Below are positions 15,671-24,264 of a stretch of 26,004 bases of DNA, one piece after another. The stretch comes from Planctomycetes bacterium UBA2386 (GTDB lineage Bacteria > Planctomycetota > UBA1135 > UBA2386), in assembly GCA_002343845.1 (NCBI GenBank), contig DDSQ01000145.1:16113-42116 (forward strand), in the 5' to 3' direction. The position numbers were made by a program, and so were the translations under genes. Position 1 is the first letter of the stretch. Each line of letters starts with the position of its first letter. Under the pieces are notes generated by a model that was not told where the DNA came from, did no database searches, and saw nothing but the letters and a program-made list of their open reading frames with translations.

Positions 15671-18556
15671 ATGGCCGACATGTCCGCACGCCGTCCTTCG
15701 CTTGCACTACTCCTTGCCTTGGGCGGTCTTGCAGGGTGCTCGGGCGGTGGGCCCGGCAGTGCGACGGTCTCGTTCTCCTGCAACAGCCAGAACCCCAAGG
15801 TCCTCTGCCTTGCGAGCTGCAATCTCGGCTGCACCGCGAACGGGTGCTCGCAGACCGACATCGCCCAGAACCAGATCGTCATCCTCCAGTTCAGCGAGGA
15901 CGTCGATCCGAACACCGTCTCGTCGTCCTCGATCCGCTTCCGCACCGCGAGCGGCGAGCAGCCGGTCGGCGAGTTCTTCGTCAACGGCAAGCAGGTCGAG
16001 TTCGTGCCGACGTTGTCGATCTCGGGCGGCCAGACGTTCTTCGGCTTCTCGGCGGGCGAGACCTACACGCTGACGATTCCCGGCGGCGACAGCCAGACGG
16101 CCGTCGTGCGCAGCACGTCCGGCAAGGCGTTCGAGAAGACCCTGCTCTGCACGCTGACGGCGTCGCTCGGCATCGTCGACCTCAATGGCGTAGCCCCGTC
16201 CGCGACGCTGATCGTGCCGAACGCGAGCCAGTTGACCTCCGCGCCGCGTGACACCGACATCGTCCTCGAGTTCAACGAGATGATCGATGCGACGCCGTTC
16301 CTCAGCGGCACGCAGAGCCCGGTCCAGTTCTCGTTGCGCCGAACCCGCATCGGCCTGTCCGGCGCGCGGGAATGCGATCCCAACTCGAACCTGCAGACGC
16401 TTGCCGGCACGCAGCAACTCGACTTCGACGCGGGGCGCGGAGTGTCGATCCTGTCGTTCCGTCCTGCCCAGATCCTGCCCGGCAACATCTGCGTCGAGGT
16501 CGCCGTCACCGACGGTGTGCAGGACCTGTCGGGCCGGCCCGCGCAGCCGCAGGCGTTCTCGTTCCTGACCGAGGTCGTGCCGCTCGCCGATTTCGCGATC
16601 ACCGAGACGTTCGCCGACGAGACCTTCCTCGACACCGATTCGTCCGGGGCGCAGTGGGTCGGCGGCACGGCGACGTTCTTCCGGATCGGCGGCGACGGCC
16701 GGCATGGCCCGTTCAGCACGTCGCTCTGCGTCGACACCAACACCTTCGTCGAAGGCAAGCGCGTCTTCACGCTCAACACCGACAGCACCACGATCCCGGC
16801 ATCCAACACGCAGTCGGGTGCCGCGATCCAGGTCACCGACGGGCGCTTCCAGTTCAGCTCGATGGTGGTGCCGAGCGCGGCGCGGCTGCGCTTCATCGGC
16901 ACCAAGCCCCCGATCGTCTCGGTGAGCGGCGTGATCGACGTCCTCGGCCACATCGATGTCGGCGGGCTTGCCAACGCGACCCTGCCCACGGTCGCACTCG
17001 TGGCCGGCCAGCCCGGAGCGGCTGGTGGTGCGTTCGGCGGTGCCGGCGGCAAGGGCGGCGACAAGATCTCGGCGGTGCAGGCGACGACGACCGGCGCCAC
17101 GGCGGCGAACCAGGGCGTCAACGGCCAGGACGCGAACCTGCTGGCCGGCCACGGCTACTTCGGCTCGCGCGTCGGCACCGGCGGTCGTGGTTCGACGGTG
17201 TTCCCGGCCAGCGGGCTGAACTCCGCGCTCTACTACGGCACGACCACGGCGTCGCTCTATTTCACGCCGTCGGCGGCCGCCGGCGGCTCGGGCGGCGGCT
17301 TCCTGGTGCCAGGAGACGTCGGGAGGGTCATCAGCAACAACCACCCGGAAGTCGGCTTCCCGACGCTGTCGACCGGGGCGGGCGCGACCACGATCACGGT
17401 CGCTGGCGCAGCCTGGATCGTCGATGAGTTCGTCGGGCGGTCGGTGACGGTCACGGCGGGCGTCGGCGTCGGGCAGACGCGGACCGTCGCCTCGAACACC
17501 GCGGACACGATCACCGTGACGGTCGCCTGGCTGGTCCCGCCGACGCTGAGCACCTTCTCGGTGTTGTCGCGCCTGGGGATCATGGGGCCGCCGACAACCG
17601 GCGGCACTGCGCTGCAGTTGCTGCCTTTCCCCGCCGGCGGCGGCTTGACGCGTGCTTCCGAGCACTTCCTGGCCGGAGGTTCGGGCGGCGGTGGTTCGGC
17701 GTCGCATGCCTGCTGCTCGCTCGGGCTCCCCTCGATTCAGGACCGGTGGGTCGCCGGCATGGGCGGCGGTGGTGGGGGCGGCGCGATGGCGCTGCGCGCC
17801 GGGCGTTCGCTGCGCGTGGCACCGGCGGCCAAGCTGGTGGCGACCGGCGGCGGCGCGCCGAATTCGATCGGGACTGTGACGGTGGCGCAGGCGGCGCCGG
17901 CCGGCGGCGGCTCGGGCGGTTCGATCGTGCTCCAGTCGGGGAACACCACGGACATCACCGGCACCCTGATCGACGTGCGCGGCGGGACCGGTAGCAGTTT
18001 CAACCGTAGCGCCAGCGGCAACCCCGGCGGCACGGCGGCGCCGGCGGGTGTGATCGTGGTGATCGCCGGCGGCAACGGCGCGCCCGGGAACGTGCGCCTC
18101 GAGGCGCCGGTGTTGCCGGCCCTCACCCAGCTCGTCTCGATGCAGCCGGCGGCGACGTCGGACAACGTCGGGGTGCTGAGCGAGCGCGACGACCTCGTCG
18201 CCTGCCGCTCGAAGTTCTACTCGACGCAGTTGTCCTTCGGTCCCGAGTTCGCTCGCTACGAGATCCGCGGCACGATCGACGGCACGCCGTTCTTGCTCAG
18301 CGACGACCCCGCGGTGTCGACCGTCATCGCCGGCGTCGGCGCGCCGGTGCGCGCCCTGTTCCAGGCCGCGCAGATCGACGTCGCCAGCAGCAACGTGCTG
18401 AGTACTGGTCCTTGGCGCGAGGGCGTGCGCACCGCTGGCCCCGTGACGGGCATCGCCTCGGACGGACTCAACGGCTTCCGGTTCATCCTCACGGCCGACT
18501 TCACGCTCGGCAACACGATCACGCTCGACGAGGTCGTGGTCGTCTATCGCAACTGA
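15671..18556 (+). CDS. Giant lipoprotein A: five-Cys cluster, two SbsA-like Ig domains, glycine-rich region
   Basis: 961 residues. The signal peptide ends in the lipobox LAGC (Cys23) with Ser/Gly after it, so outer-membrane or surface location is expected. A cysteine cluster follows (Cys37, 46, 50, 54, 59). Next is a Big_5/SbsA-like Ig domain (to about 165; QFSEDVDPNTV) and a second at about 176-298 (VLEFNEMIDATPF, ending QDLSGRP). Then come a beta-rich domain with GDGRHGPFSTSL, glycine-rich blocks from about 443 to 810 (GGSGGGF, AGMGGGGGGGAMALRAGR, GGGSGGSIVLQSG), and a C-terminal beta region (ERDDLVACRSKFYST, GFRFILTADF). It is a paralogue of the next gene, 22 bases away, with an extra domain at about 555-636. 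ATG 15680 is an alternative start. Probably a surface or matrix protein; function unknown. Confidence 0.85.
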   Translation: MADMSARRPSLALLLALGGLAGCSGGGPGSATVSFSCNSQNPKVLCLASCNLGCTANGCSQTDIAQNQIVILQFSEDVDPNTVSSSSIRFRTASGEQPVGEFFVNGKQVEFVPTLSISGGQTFFGFSAGETYTLTIPGGDSQTAVVRSTSGKAFEKTLLCTLTASLGIVDLNGVAPSATLIVPNASQLTSAPRDTDIVLEFNEMIDATPFLSGTQSPVQFSLRRTRIGLSGARECDPNSNLQTLAGTQQLDFDAGRGVSILSFRPAQILPGNICVEVAVTDGVQDLSGRPAQPQAFSFLTEVVPLADFAITETFADETFLDTDSSGAQWVGGTATFFRIGGDGRHGPFSTSLCVDTNTFVEGKRVFTLNTDSTTIPASNTQSGAAIQVTDGRFQFSSMVVPSAARLRFIGTKPPIVSVSGVIDVLGHIDVGGLANATLPTVALVAGQPGAAGGAFGGAGGKGGDKISAVQATTTGATAANQGVNGQDANLLAGHGYFGSRVGTGGRGSTVFPASGLNSALYYGTTTASLYFTPSAAAGGSGGGFLVPGDVGRVISNNHPEVGFPTLSTGAGATTITVAGAAWIVDEFVGRSVTVTAGVGVGQTRTVASNTADTITVTVAWLVPPTLSTFSVLSRLGIMGPPTTGGTALQLLPFPAGGGLTRASEHFLAGGSGGGGSASHACCSLGLPSIQDRWVAGMGGGGGGGAMALRAGRSLRVAPAAKLVATGGGAPNSIGTVTVAQAAPAGGGSGGSIVLQSGNTTDITGTLIDVRGGTGSSFNRSASGNPGGTAAPAGVIVVIAGGNGAPGNVRLEAPVLPALTQLVSMQPAATSDNVGVLSERDDLVACRSKFYSTQLSFGPEFARYEIRGTIDGTPFLLSDDPAVSTVIAGVGAPVRALFQAAQIDVASSNVLSTGPWREGVRTAGPVTGIASDGLNGFRFILTADFTLGNTITLDEVVVVYRN
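17282..17298 (+). repeat. 17-base direct repeat, copy 1 (GGSGGG block)
   Basis: GGCGGCTCGGGCGGCGG, identical to copies at 20226-20242 and 20409-20425. It encodes the glycine-rich block shared by both lipoproteins. Confidence 0.7.
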
Positions 18557-18578
18557 TCCCCTTCTCCCTCGCACTGCC

Positions 18579-21311
18579 ATGCGCAACGTGTTCTCGGCCT
18601 TCCCGATCGCTCCGCTGCTCCTGGGCGCTGCCGTGCTCGCGTTCGCGGCGTGCTCGGGTGGCGGCTCTTCCGGCACTTCGACGCTGCGCATCAAGTGCAT
18701 CGGCGGGGAGTCGTTCTGTCTGATCAGTTGCGATCTCGGCTGCTCGCAGACGGGCTGTTCGATCACCGAGATCGCCGAGAACCAGACCCTCAGCTTCAAG
18801 TTCTCGGACCGCGTCGATCCGAACTCGGTGAACGGCGCCAGCGTGTCGATCCGCACCGCGACCGGCGTCGCTCCGGATGGCGACCTGCTCGTCGTCGACA
18901 ACGTCGTCAGCTTCGAGCCTCGGGTCAGCGCGGCAGGAGGCATCAGCACGTTCGGGTTCCTGCGCAACGAGACCTACATCATCAGCCTCGCGGGCGGCGA
19001 CACGGCGGCGCAAGGCGTGCGCAGTCTCGCCGGCGACGGCCTCAAGCAGGCGTTCACCTGCACCGTCCGGGCGACGCTCGGCATCCGGGACTCCGACCAG
19101 CAGGCGCCGACGGTCGAGCTCGTCGCGCCGACGACGCTCGTCAACGTGCCGCTGGATCCCACGATTGTGCTGCGCTTCAGCGAACTGATCGACACCACGC
19201 CGCTGTTGTCGCCGCTGTCGTCGGGCTCGCCGATCCGCGCCGTGCTGCGGCCGACGTTGCCGAGCGGCGAATGCGATCGTGACGCCGCCGGCATTGCGCT
19301 CGAGGGCCTGCCGACGCTCGCCGTGCAGTTCGTCGGTGGCAAGCCGGTGACCGAAGTGTCATGGCGCCCGCCCGTGCAGCTGCCCGGCCTGTCGTGCCTG
19401 ACGATCTTCGTCTCCGCCGACGTTCGCGATCTGTCGGGCCAGCCGTGCGTGCCGGCCGAGTTCGAGTTGCTGACGACGGCCGGTGTGTCGACGCCGATCA
19501 CCATCGTCGAGACGTTCAACACGCCCGCCAACCAGGAAGAACTGGTGTCCGGTGGCTTGTGGAACAACGGTGCCCGGCCGGGCAAGGTCGGCAGCGACGG
19601 CCGTCACGGCTCGTTCTCGCCCAGCCTCGGCGTCCCACAGGGGAGTGGCGTGTTCCTGTGGAGCACGCAGAGCCAGCAGATCCCGGCGACGAACACGCCG
19701 AGCGGGCAGGCCTTCACGGTCATCGACGGCCGGTTCTTCTTCACCGACTTCATCCTCGCCGACGGAATCACCCTCAAGTTCGCCGGTCCGGTCGCGCCGC
19801 AGATCTTCGTGCGTGGCAAGTGCGAGATCCGCGGGACCATCGACGTCAGCGCGATCGACATGCCGCACTCGGTGCCCACGTCGGGAACGCTCGCTGGGCA
19901 GCGCGTCTCGACGTTCAATGCCCGTGGCGTCCCCGTCTCTGTGATCGTGCCGGGCCAGGCCGGCGGTGTCGGTGGGCCCGGTGGCCGCGCCGGTGGCAAC
20001 GGTGGCCAGGACTGCGCTGGTACCGGCCCCACGGGACTGCTGAACAACGGTCAGAACGGCCAGGACGTGTTCATCGCCGGCACCCACGCCTACGCGGGGT
20101 CGGAGGCGGGTACCGGTGGGCGCGGTTCGGAGATGAACCCGCTCTCCGGTCTCACCGCCAACGCCGGCGCGCCGTTCATCACCGGCACCAGCGCCTCGAT
20201 CACCTACCGTGACGAGTTCTCGCGCGGCGGCTCGGGCGGCGGGTTCATGCTTGCCGGTGGCTTGCCGGGCACGCCTCTGATTCCACCGGGACCGCCCGCG
20301 TTGCAGCCGACGCCTGGACCGCTGCCGGCAGCCAGCGTGGCGTTCCCGTTGCTGCCATTCCCGGTGGCGCCCCCGGTGGGCTACTCATCGCTGCTCCACT
20401 ACACGGTCGGCGGCTCGGGCGGCGGCGGTGGCGGCTGCCACACGTTCGCCGTCCTCTCCCTGGTCACGACCGACGTGTTCATGGCGGGTCACGGCGGCAG
20501 TGGCGGTGGTGGCGCTGTCGCGGTGCGCGTCGGCGGCGACCTCACGGTGTTCAGCACCGGGAAGATCCTTGCCCGCGGCGGCCGCGGTGTCGTGATCAAC
20601 GGCGACAATCCGGCGAACACGATCGCCGACCTCGATTTCGGCGTGTCGTCCCCGGGCGGCGGCGGTTCCGGTGGCTCGGTGCTGCTGCAGTCGAGTCGCA
20701 CGCTCACGATGGGTGGGCTGATCGACACCTCGGGTGGCGAGGGCAGCCGCACGCTCGGCGTGACGATCTCGACGGCGCCGACGCAACTCAACGTGCAGCA
20801 GCAGGCGGGTGCCGGCTCGAGCGGGTTCTACCGTCTGGAATCGCCCAACCCGGTCGTCTGGGGCGGGCTTCCGGCCACGGTGCCGGCTTACAACGCCGCC
20901 GACAACTCCGGCCTGTTGACCGATCGCGATGCGTTGTCCGGCGACCTCTCGAAGTGGCGTAGCACGGGTCAGGTGTTCCCGCCGACCTGGTTGCGCTACG
21001 AACTCGACGTCGACCTCGACGGCAATGGCTCGATCGACATCACCTACACCGACCGTGGCAATCCGGGCGACGTGAAGGCGAACGATCCGAACGGCCCGGT
21101 GATCATCATGTTCCAGGGCGCGACCATGAACCAGGCCGGCACGGCGCCGATCCCGGGCACGATCAAGGGCTGGCGCGAGGGCATCGGCACCGGTGCCGGA
21201 CCAGGCATCCAGCAGGATGCGGTCACGGGCTTCCGGTTCTCGCTGCTCTACAACGTCGCGGGTTTCCCCGATCAGGTGATCCGCCAACTGCGCGTCTTCG
21301 CGCAGACGTGA
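18579..21311 (+). CDS. Giant lipoprotein B: paralogue of A with a Ca-binding-type loop
   Basis: 910 residues. The signal peptide has the lipobox-like FAAC (Cys25). The cysteine cluster is at 40, 47, 51, 55 and 60, with the same C-x3-C-x3-C-x4-C spacing as lipoprotein A. Two SbsA-like Ig domains follow (FKFSDRVDPNSV; VLRFSELIDTTPL, ending RDLSGQP). A domain with SDGRHGSFSPSLGV comes next, then glycine-rich blocks matching those of A one for one (GTGGRGS, GGSGGGF, VGGSGGGGGG, GHGGSGGGGAVAV, GGGGSGGSVLLQSS). The C-terminal domain has DVDLDGNGSID at 810-820, a dockerin/EF-hand-type loop that A lacks. In place of A's extra domain it has a Pro-rich linker. The stop overlaps the GTG of the next gene. 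Surface location inferred; function unknown. Confidence 0.85.
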   Translation: MRNVFSAFPIAPLLLGAAVLAFAACSGGGSSGTSTLRIKCIGGESFCLISCDLGCSQTGCSITEIAENQTLSFKFSDRVDPNSVNGASVSIRTATGVAPDGDLLVVDNVVSFEPRVSAAGGISTFGFLRNETYIISLAGGDTAAQGVRSLAGDGLKQAFTCTVRATLGIRDSDQQAPTVELVAPTTLVNVPLDPTIVLRFSELIDTTPLLSPLSSGSPIRAVLRPTLPSGECDRDAAGIALEGLPTLAVQFVGGKPVTEVSWRPPVQLPGLSCLTIFVSADVRDLSGQPCVPAEFELLTTAGVSTPITIVETFNTPANQEELVSGGLWNNGARPGKVGSDGRHGSFSPSLGVPQGSGVFLWSTQSQQIPATNTPSGQAFTVIDGRFFFTDFILADGITLKFAGPVAPQIFVRGKCEIRGTIDVSAIDMPHSVPTSGTLAGQRVSTFNARGVPVSVIVPGQAGGVGGPGGRAGGNGGQDCAGTGPTGLLNNGQNGQDVFIAGTHAYAGSEAGTGGRGSEMNPLSGLTANAGAPFITGTSASITYRDEFSRGGSGGGFMLAGGLPGTPLIPPGPPALQPTPGPLPAASVAFPLLPFPVAPPVGYSSLLHYTVGGSGGGGGGCHTFAVLSLVTTDVFMAGHGGSGGGGAVAVRVGGDLTVFSTGKILARGGRGVVINGDNPANTIADLDFGVSSPGGGGSGGSVLLQSSRTLTMGGLIDTSGGEGSRTLGVTISTAPTQLNVQQQAGAGSSGFYRLESPNPVVWGGLPATVPAYNAADNSGLLTDRDALSGDLSKWRSTGQVFPPTWLRYELDVDLDGNGSIDITYTDRGNPGDVKANDPNGPVIIMFQGATMNQAGTAPIPGTIKGWREGIGTGAGPGIQQDAVTGFRFSLLYNVAGFPDQVIRQLRVFAQT
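20226..20242 (+). repeat. 17-base direct repeat, copy 2 (GGSGGG block)
   Basis: Identical to 17282-17298 and 20409-20425, in the same reading frame of the glycine-rich region. Confidence 0.7.
20409..20425 (+). repeat. 17-base direct repeat, copy 3 (GGSGGG block)
   Basis: Identical to 17282-17298 and 20226-20242; 183 bases (61 codons) after copy 2 in the same gene. Confidence 0.7.
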
Positions 21312-22501
21312 GCCGGGTGCCGGCGGGCGGCGGTGCCTTCGCCGCTCGCTTCGTCGTGGTCGACGCGGCAACGACGCTCGCTCCCGGCGAGATCGTCTGG
21401 AACCGGTCGGGGCGCATCGTGGCCCTGCGGCGTCCGCGCGGTGCGATTGCCGACGTTGGCGTGGTCCCGGGCCTCGTGAACGCGCACGCCCACCTGCAGC
21501 TGGCGCCGCTGCGCGTCGCCGAGCGCCGGTTCGTGCCGTGGTTGTCGGCCGTCATGGCCGGCCAGGCGTCGGCAACGACCGCCGAACGCCGCGCTGCCGT
21601 CGCTGAGGCAGGAGCGACGCTGGCCGCGGACGGCACGGCGGCCGTCGGCGAGATCGACGCGACCGGCGAAAGCGCCGCGGTCCTCGCGCGTGGACCGCTG
21701 CGGGGGCGGTGCTACCGCGAACTGACCGGCTTCCACCTCGACGGGAGCGGCGCGCGGCGGCTGCTGCGCGAACGCGTCGAGGCGCACGCCGCGTTGCCGC
21801 GCGGCTGGTCGCCGCACGCGCCGTACTCGGTTTCCGCCGCGCTGTTCTCGGCGGCGTCGCGGAGCCGTCGTTGGCTCGCGATCCACTGCGCCGAAGTCCC
21901 CGAAGAACAGCAGTTCCTCGCCACCGGACAGGGGCCGTTCGCCGACCTGCTGCGCCGGCTCGGGCGTCTGCCGACGGGGTTTCGCGCGCCCGGTGTTGGC
22001 GCCGTGCGTTGGCTCGAGCGCCTCGGTGCGCTGCACGCGCGCACGCTGCTCGTGCACTGCCAGGAACTGCAGCGAGGCGACCGAGCGCGCATCGCGGGTG
22101 CCGGGGCGTCGATCGTCGTCTGCCCGGGCACGATCGACTGGTTTCGACGCACACCGCCGCCTGTCGCCTCGTGGCTGCGGGCGGGCATCCCGGTCGCGCT
22201 CGGCACCGATTCGCGCGCCAGCAACGTCGCCCTGTCGATGCGGCGCGAACTGGCGCGGGCGCGGGCGCTGTGGCCCGACCTGCGCGACGCGGAGCTGTTG
22301 GCGATGGCCACGCAGAACGGCGGGCGCGCCCTCGGTCTGCCGGCCTGCGGCCAGCTGCGGATGCGCGGCCCCGCCGACTTCGTCGCGATCCCGGCGCGCG
22401 GCACGTTCGCGGCGACGCTGGAGCCGTTCGTGGCAGGGGCAACGGAGCCGGTGGCCGTCTTCCTCGGTGGTCGCCGGGTCCCTGGCGCTCCGAGTCGTTG
22501 A
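21308..22501 (+). CDS. Amidohydrolase-family deaminase (aminofutalosine / MTA-SAH deaminase-like)
   Basis: 397 residues. It has the metal centre of the amidohydrolase superfamily: NAHAHLQL (His60, His62), IHCAEVPEE (His193, Glu196), LVHCQEL (His250) and LGTDSRASN (Asp301), plus SPHAPYS (His170). HCAE, VCPGTIDWF and GTDSRASN place it with deaminases of purine-nucleoside-like substrates: S-adenosylhomocysteine/methylthioadenosine deaminases and the aminofutalosine deaminase of the alternative menaquinone pathway. Which substrate applies cannot be decided here. It is cytosolic. The GTG start overlaps the stop of lipoprotein B (GTGA), an odd coupling of a cytosolic enzyme to a surface protein. 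36 bases separate it from the next gene. Confidence 0.8.
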   Translation: MSRVPAGGGAFAARFVVVDAATTLAPGEIVWNRSGRIVALRRPRGAIADVGVVPGLVNAHAHLQLAPLRVAERRFVPWLSAVMAGQASATTAERRAAVAEAGATLAADGTAAVGEIDATGESAAVLARGPLRGRCYRELTGFHLDGSGARRLLRERVEAHAALPRGWSPHAPYSVSAALFSAASRSRRWLAIHCAEVPEEQQFLATGQGPFADLLRRLGRLPTGFRAPGVGAVRWLERLGALHARTLLVHCQELQRGDRARIAGAGASIVVCPGTIDWFRRTPPPVASWLRAGIPVALGTDSRASNVALSMRRELARARALWPDLRDAELLAMATQNGGRALGLPACGQLRMRGPADFVAIPARGTFAATLEPFVAGATEPVAVFLGGRRVPGAPSR

Positions 22502-22537
22502 GGCGCTGCGGCGCGGGCCGTACAGTCGACCGCAGCC

Positions 22538-23518
22538 TTGAGCCCGTTCCTGGACTTCCTGCGCACGACGAAGCGCTTCCTGCTGACCGGGCACGAGAAC
22601 CCCGACGGCGATTGCCTCGGCGCCCAAGCGGCCTTGTGGCACCTCCTGCGCACGCTGGGCAAGGCGGTCCACATCGTCAACCCGGACCCGATCGGCCGCT
22701 CGTTCGACTTCCTGCAGCAGCACACGCCGTTCGGCCACGCCCGAACCGACGAACCGTTGCCCGGCTTCGACGCGGTGGTGCTGCTCGACTGCAACCAGCT
22801 CTCGCGAACTGGTGCACTCGCCGCGCGGCTGCGGCAGACGGCCCCGACGATCGCGGTGATCGACCACCACGTCGGCGGCGATGCCGGCGACGGCGCGGTC
22901 TGCTACGTCGACGCGACGGCCGCCGCGACCGGGGCGCTGGTGGCACGGCTCTACCGGGAGATGGGCGTGCCGCTGGGGCGGGCCGCCGCCGAGGGCGTGT
23001 TCCTGTCGCTGGTCGCCGACACCGGCTGGTTCCGTTACAGCAACACCGATCGCGAAGTGTTCGCCCTGGCCAGCGAACTCGTCGCCGCGGGCGTGGAGGG
23101 CAGTCGCATCTACGACGCGCTCTACCGCCGCAACCACCCCGACTGCGTGGCCGTGCTCGCCGAGGCGTTGTCCCGTCACCGCTTCCGCCTGCAGGGCAAG
23201 CTGGCGATGGCCAGTCTCGACAAGGTGCTGATGGACCGCGCGGCCCGCGCCGACTTCGACACCGACGCCGTGCTCGATCCGCTGCGCTCGGTCACGGGCG
23301 TCGAGGTGGTGGCGCTGCTCAAGGAGCGCTTCGACGGCGCGGTGAAGTGCTCGCTGCGGGCGCGCGGCGACATCGACGTGCAGGCGATCGTGACGCGTTT
23401 CGGCGGCGGCGGCCACAAGAAGGCCGCCGGGGCGACGCTGCGCATGCCGCTTGCCGAGGCCGAAGTGGCGATCGAGGCGGCCGTGCAGCAGGCGCTGGCC
23501 GCGGCGGGGCGAGCGTGA
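22538..23518 (+). CDS. nrnA: DHH-family phosphoesterase, NrnA-like oligoribonuclease / pAp phosphatase
   Basis: 326 residues, typical NrnA length. The DHH domain shows GHENPDGD (His19, Asp23, Asp25), VVLLDCNQ (Asp84), VIDHHVGG (Asp109-His110-His111) and LVADTGWFRYSNTD (Asp161), a full set of Mn ligands. The DHHA1 domain ends in RFGGGGHKKAAG (287-298). NrnA degrades nanoRNAs and dephosphorylates 3'-phosphoadenosine 5'-phosphate. The start is TTG 22538: no ATG or GTG fits upstream in frame, and the conserved N terminus begins within 14 residues of it. No Shine-Dalgarno site is obvious. Its stop overlaps the next GTG. Confidence 0.9.
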   Translation: MSPFLDFLRTTKRFLLTGHENPDGDCLGAQAALWHLLRTLGKAVHIVNPDPIGRSFDFLQQHTPFGHARTDEPLPGFDAVVLLDCNQLSRTGALAARLRQTAPTIAVIDHHVGGDAGDGAVCYVDATAAATGALVARLYREMGVPLGRAAAEGVFLSLVADTGWFRYSNTDREVFALASELVAAGVEGSRIYDALYRRNHPDCVAVLAEALSRHRFRLQGKLAMASLDKVLMDRAARADFDTDAVLDPLRSVTGVEVVALLKERFDGAVKCSLRARGDIDVQAIVTRFGGGGHKKAAGATLRMPLAEAEVAIEAAVQQALAAAGRA

Positions 23519-24264
23519 CCTCCTTCGCGTTGATCTCCGACCTGCACGCCAACCTCGAAGCGCTCGAGGCGGTGCTGGCGAAGATCGACGCGCTCGGCGT
23601 CGAAGAGGTCATGTGCCTCGGCGACGTCGTCGGTTACGGCGCGGACCCGCTGCCGGTGGCCTTGGCGGTGATGCGGCGCTGCAAGTGGACGATCCAGGGC
23701 AACCACGACTGGGGGCTGTTCCACGAACTCGACGACTTCAACCCGCTCGCTCGCGACGCGCTGTTCTTCACGCGCCAACAGCTCAAGCCGTCGTGGATGC
23801 GACCGCGGCGGCGCGCCGCGTGGGAGTTCCTGCGCACGCTGCCGGATCGCATGCAGGACCACGGCTACCTGTTCTTCCACGGCTCGCCGCGCGATCCGGT
23901 GATGGAGTACGTGCTGAAGAGCGACGGCTTCCTCGAGCCGGACAAGATGCAGCAGCTGTTCGCGCGCATCGACCGGCCGTGCTTCGTCGGCCACACGCAC
24001 TGGCCCGGTGTGCACCGGCCCGACTTCCGCTTCACCCAGGCGACCGACGACCAGCGGGTGTTCCCGCTCGACGGCCCGTGCATCGTCAACGTCGGCAGCG
24101 TCGGTCAGCCGCGCGACGGCGATGCGCGCGCCGCGTTCGCGGTGGTCGACGACGGCAAGGTCGAGATCCATCGCGTTGCCTACGACTTCCGCCGCACGCA
24201 GGCGAAGATCCTCGCCGCCGGGCTGCACCCCGCCCTCGCCGAACGTCTCGCGCGCGGCAAATGA
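23515..24264 (+). CDS. Calcineurin-like metallophosphoesterase (YfcE/MJ0936-type)
   Basis: 249 residues from GTG 23515 (GTGA overlap with the previous gene). The dinuclear metal motifs are all present: SDLHAN (Asp9, His11), LGDVVGYG (Asp37), GNHD (Asn63, His64), HGSPRD (His122) and GHTH (His160, His162). The GYGADP signature is typical of the bacterial group related to protein phosphatase-like and phosphodiesterase enzymes. The C-terminal IVNVGSVGQPRDGDARAAFAV is also characteristic. The protein is cytosolic. The physiological substrate is unknown in most members; coupling to NrnA could hint at a nucleotide substrate, but this is weak. Confidence 0.88.
   Translation: MTSFALISDLHANLEALEAVLAKIDALGVEEVMCLGDVVGYGADPLPVALAVMRRCKWTIQGNHDWGLFHELDDFNPLARDALFFTRQQLKPSWMRPRRRAAWEFLRTLPDRMQDHGYLFFHGSPRDPVMEYVLKSDGFLEPDKMQQLFARIDRPCFVGHTHWPGVHRPDFRFTQATDDQRVFPLDGPCIVNVGSVGQPRDGDARAAFAVVDDGKVEIHRVAYDFRRTQAKILAAGLHPALAERLARGK

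Noticed and set aside
16990..18110. PE_PGRS-type protein
   Set aside because: The glycine blocks look similar, but there is no PE domain and the protein has a lipobox and SbsA-like Ig domains.
15707..18967. Minus-strand open frame of over 1000 codons opposite the lipoproteins
   Set aside because: It is rich in Arg, Asp, His and Glu with no domain, no start signal and no family motif. It is the shadow of GC-rich codons, while the plus strand encodes clear lipoproteins.
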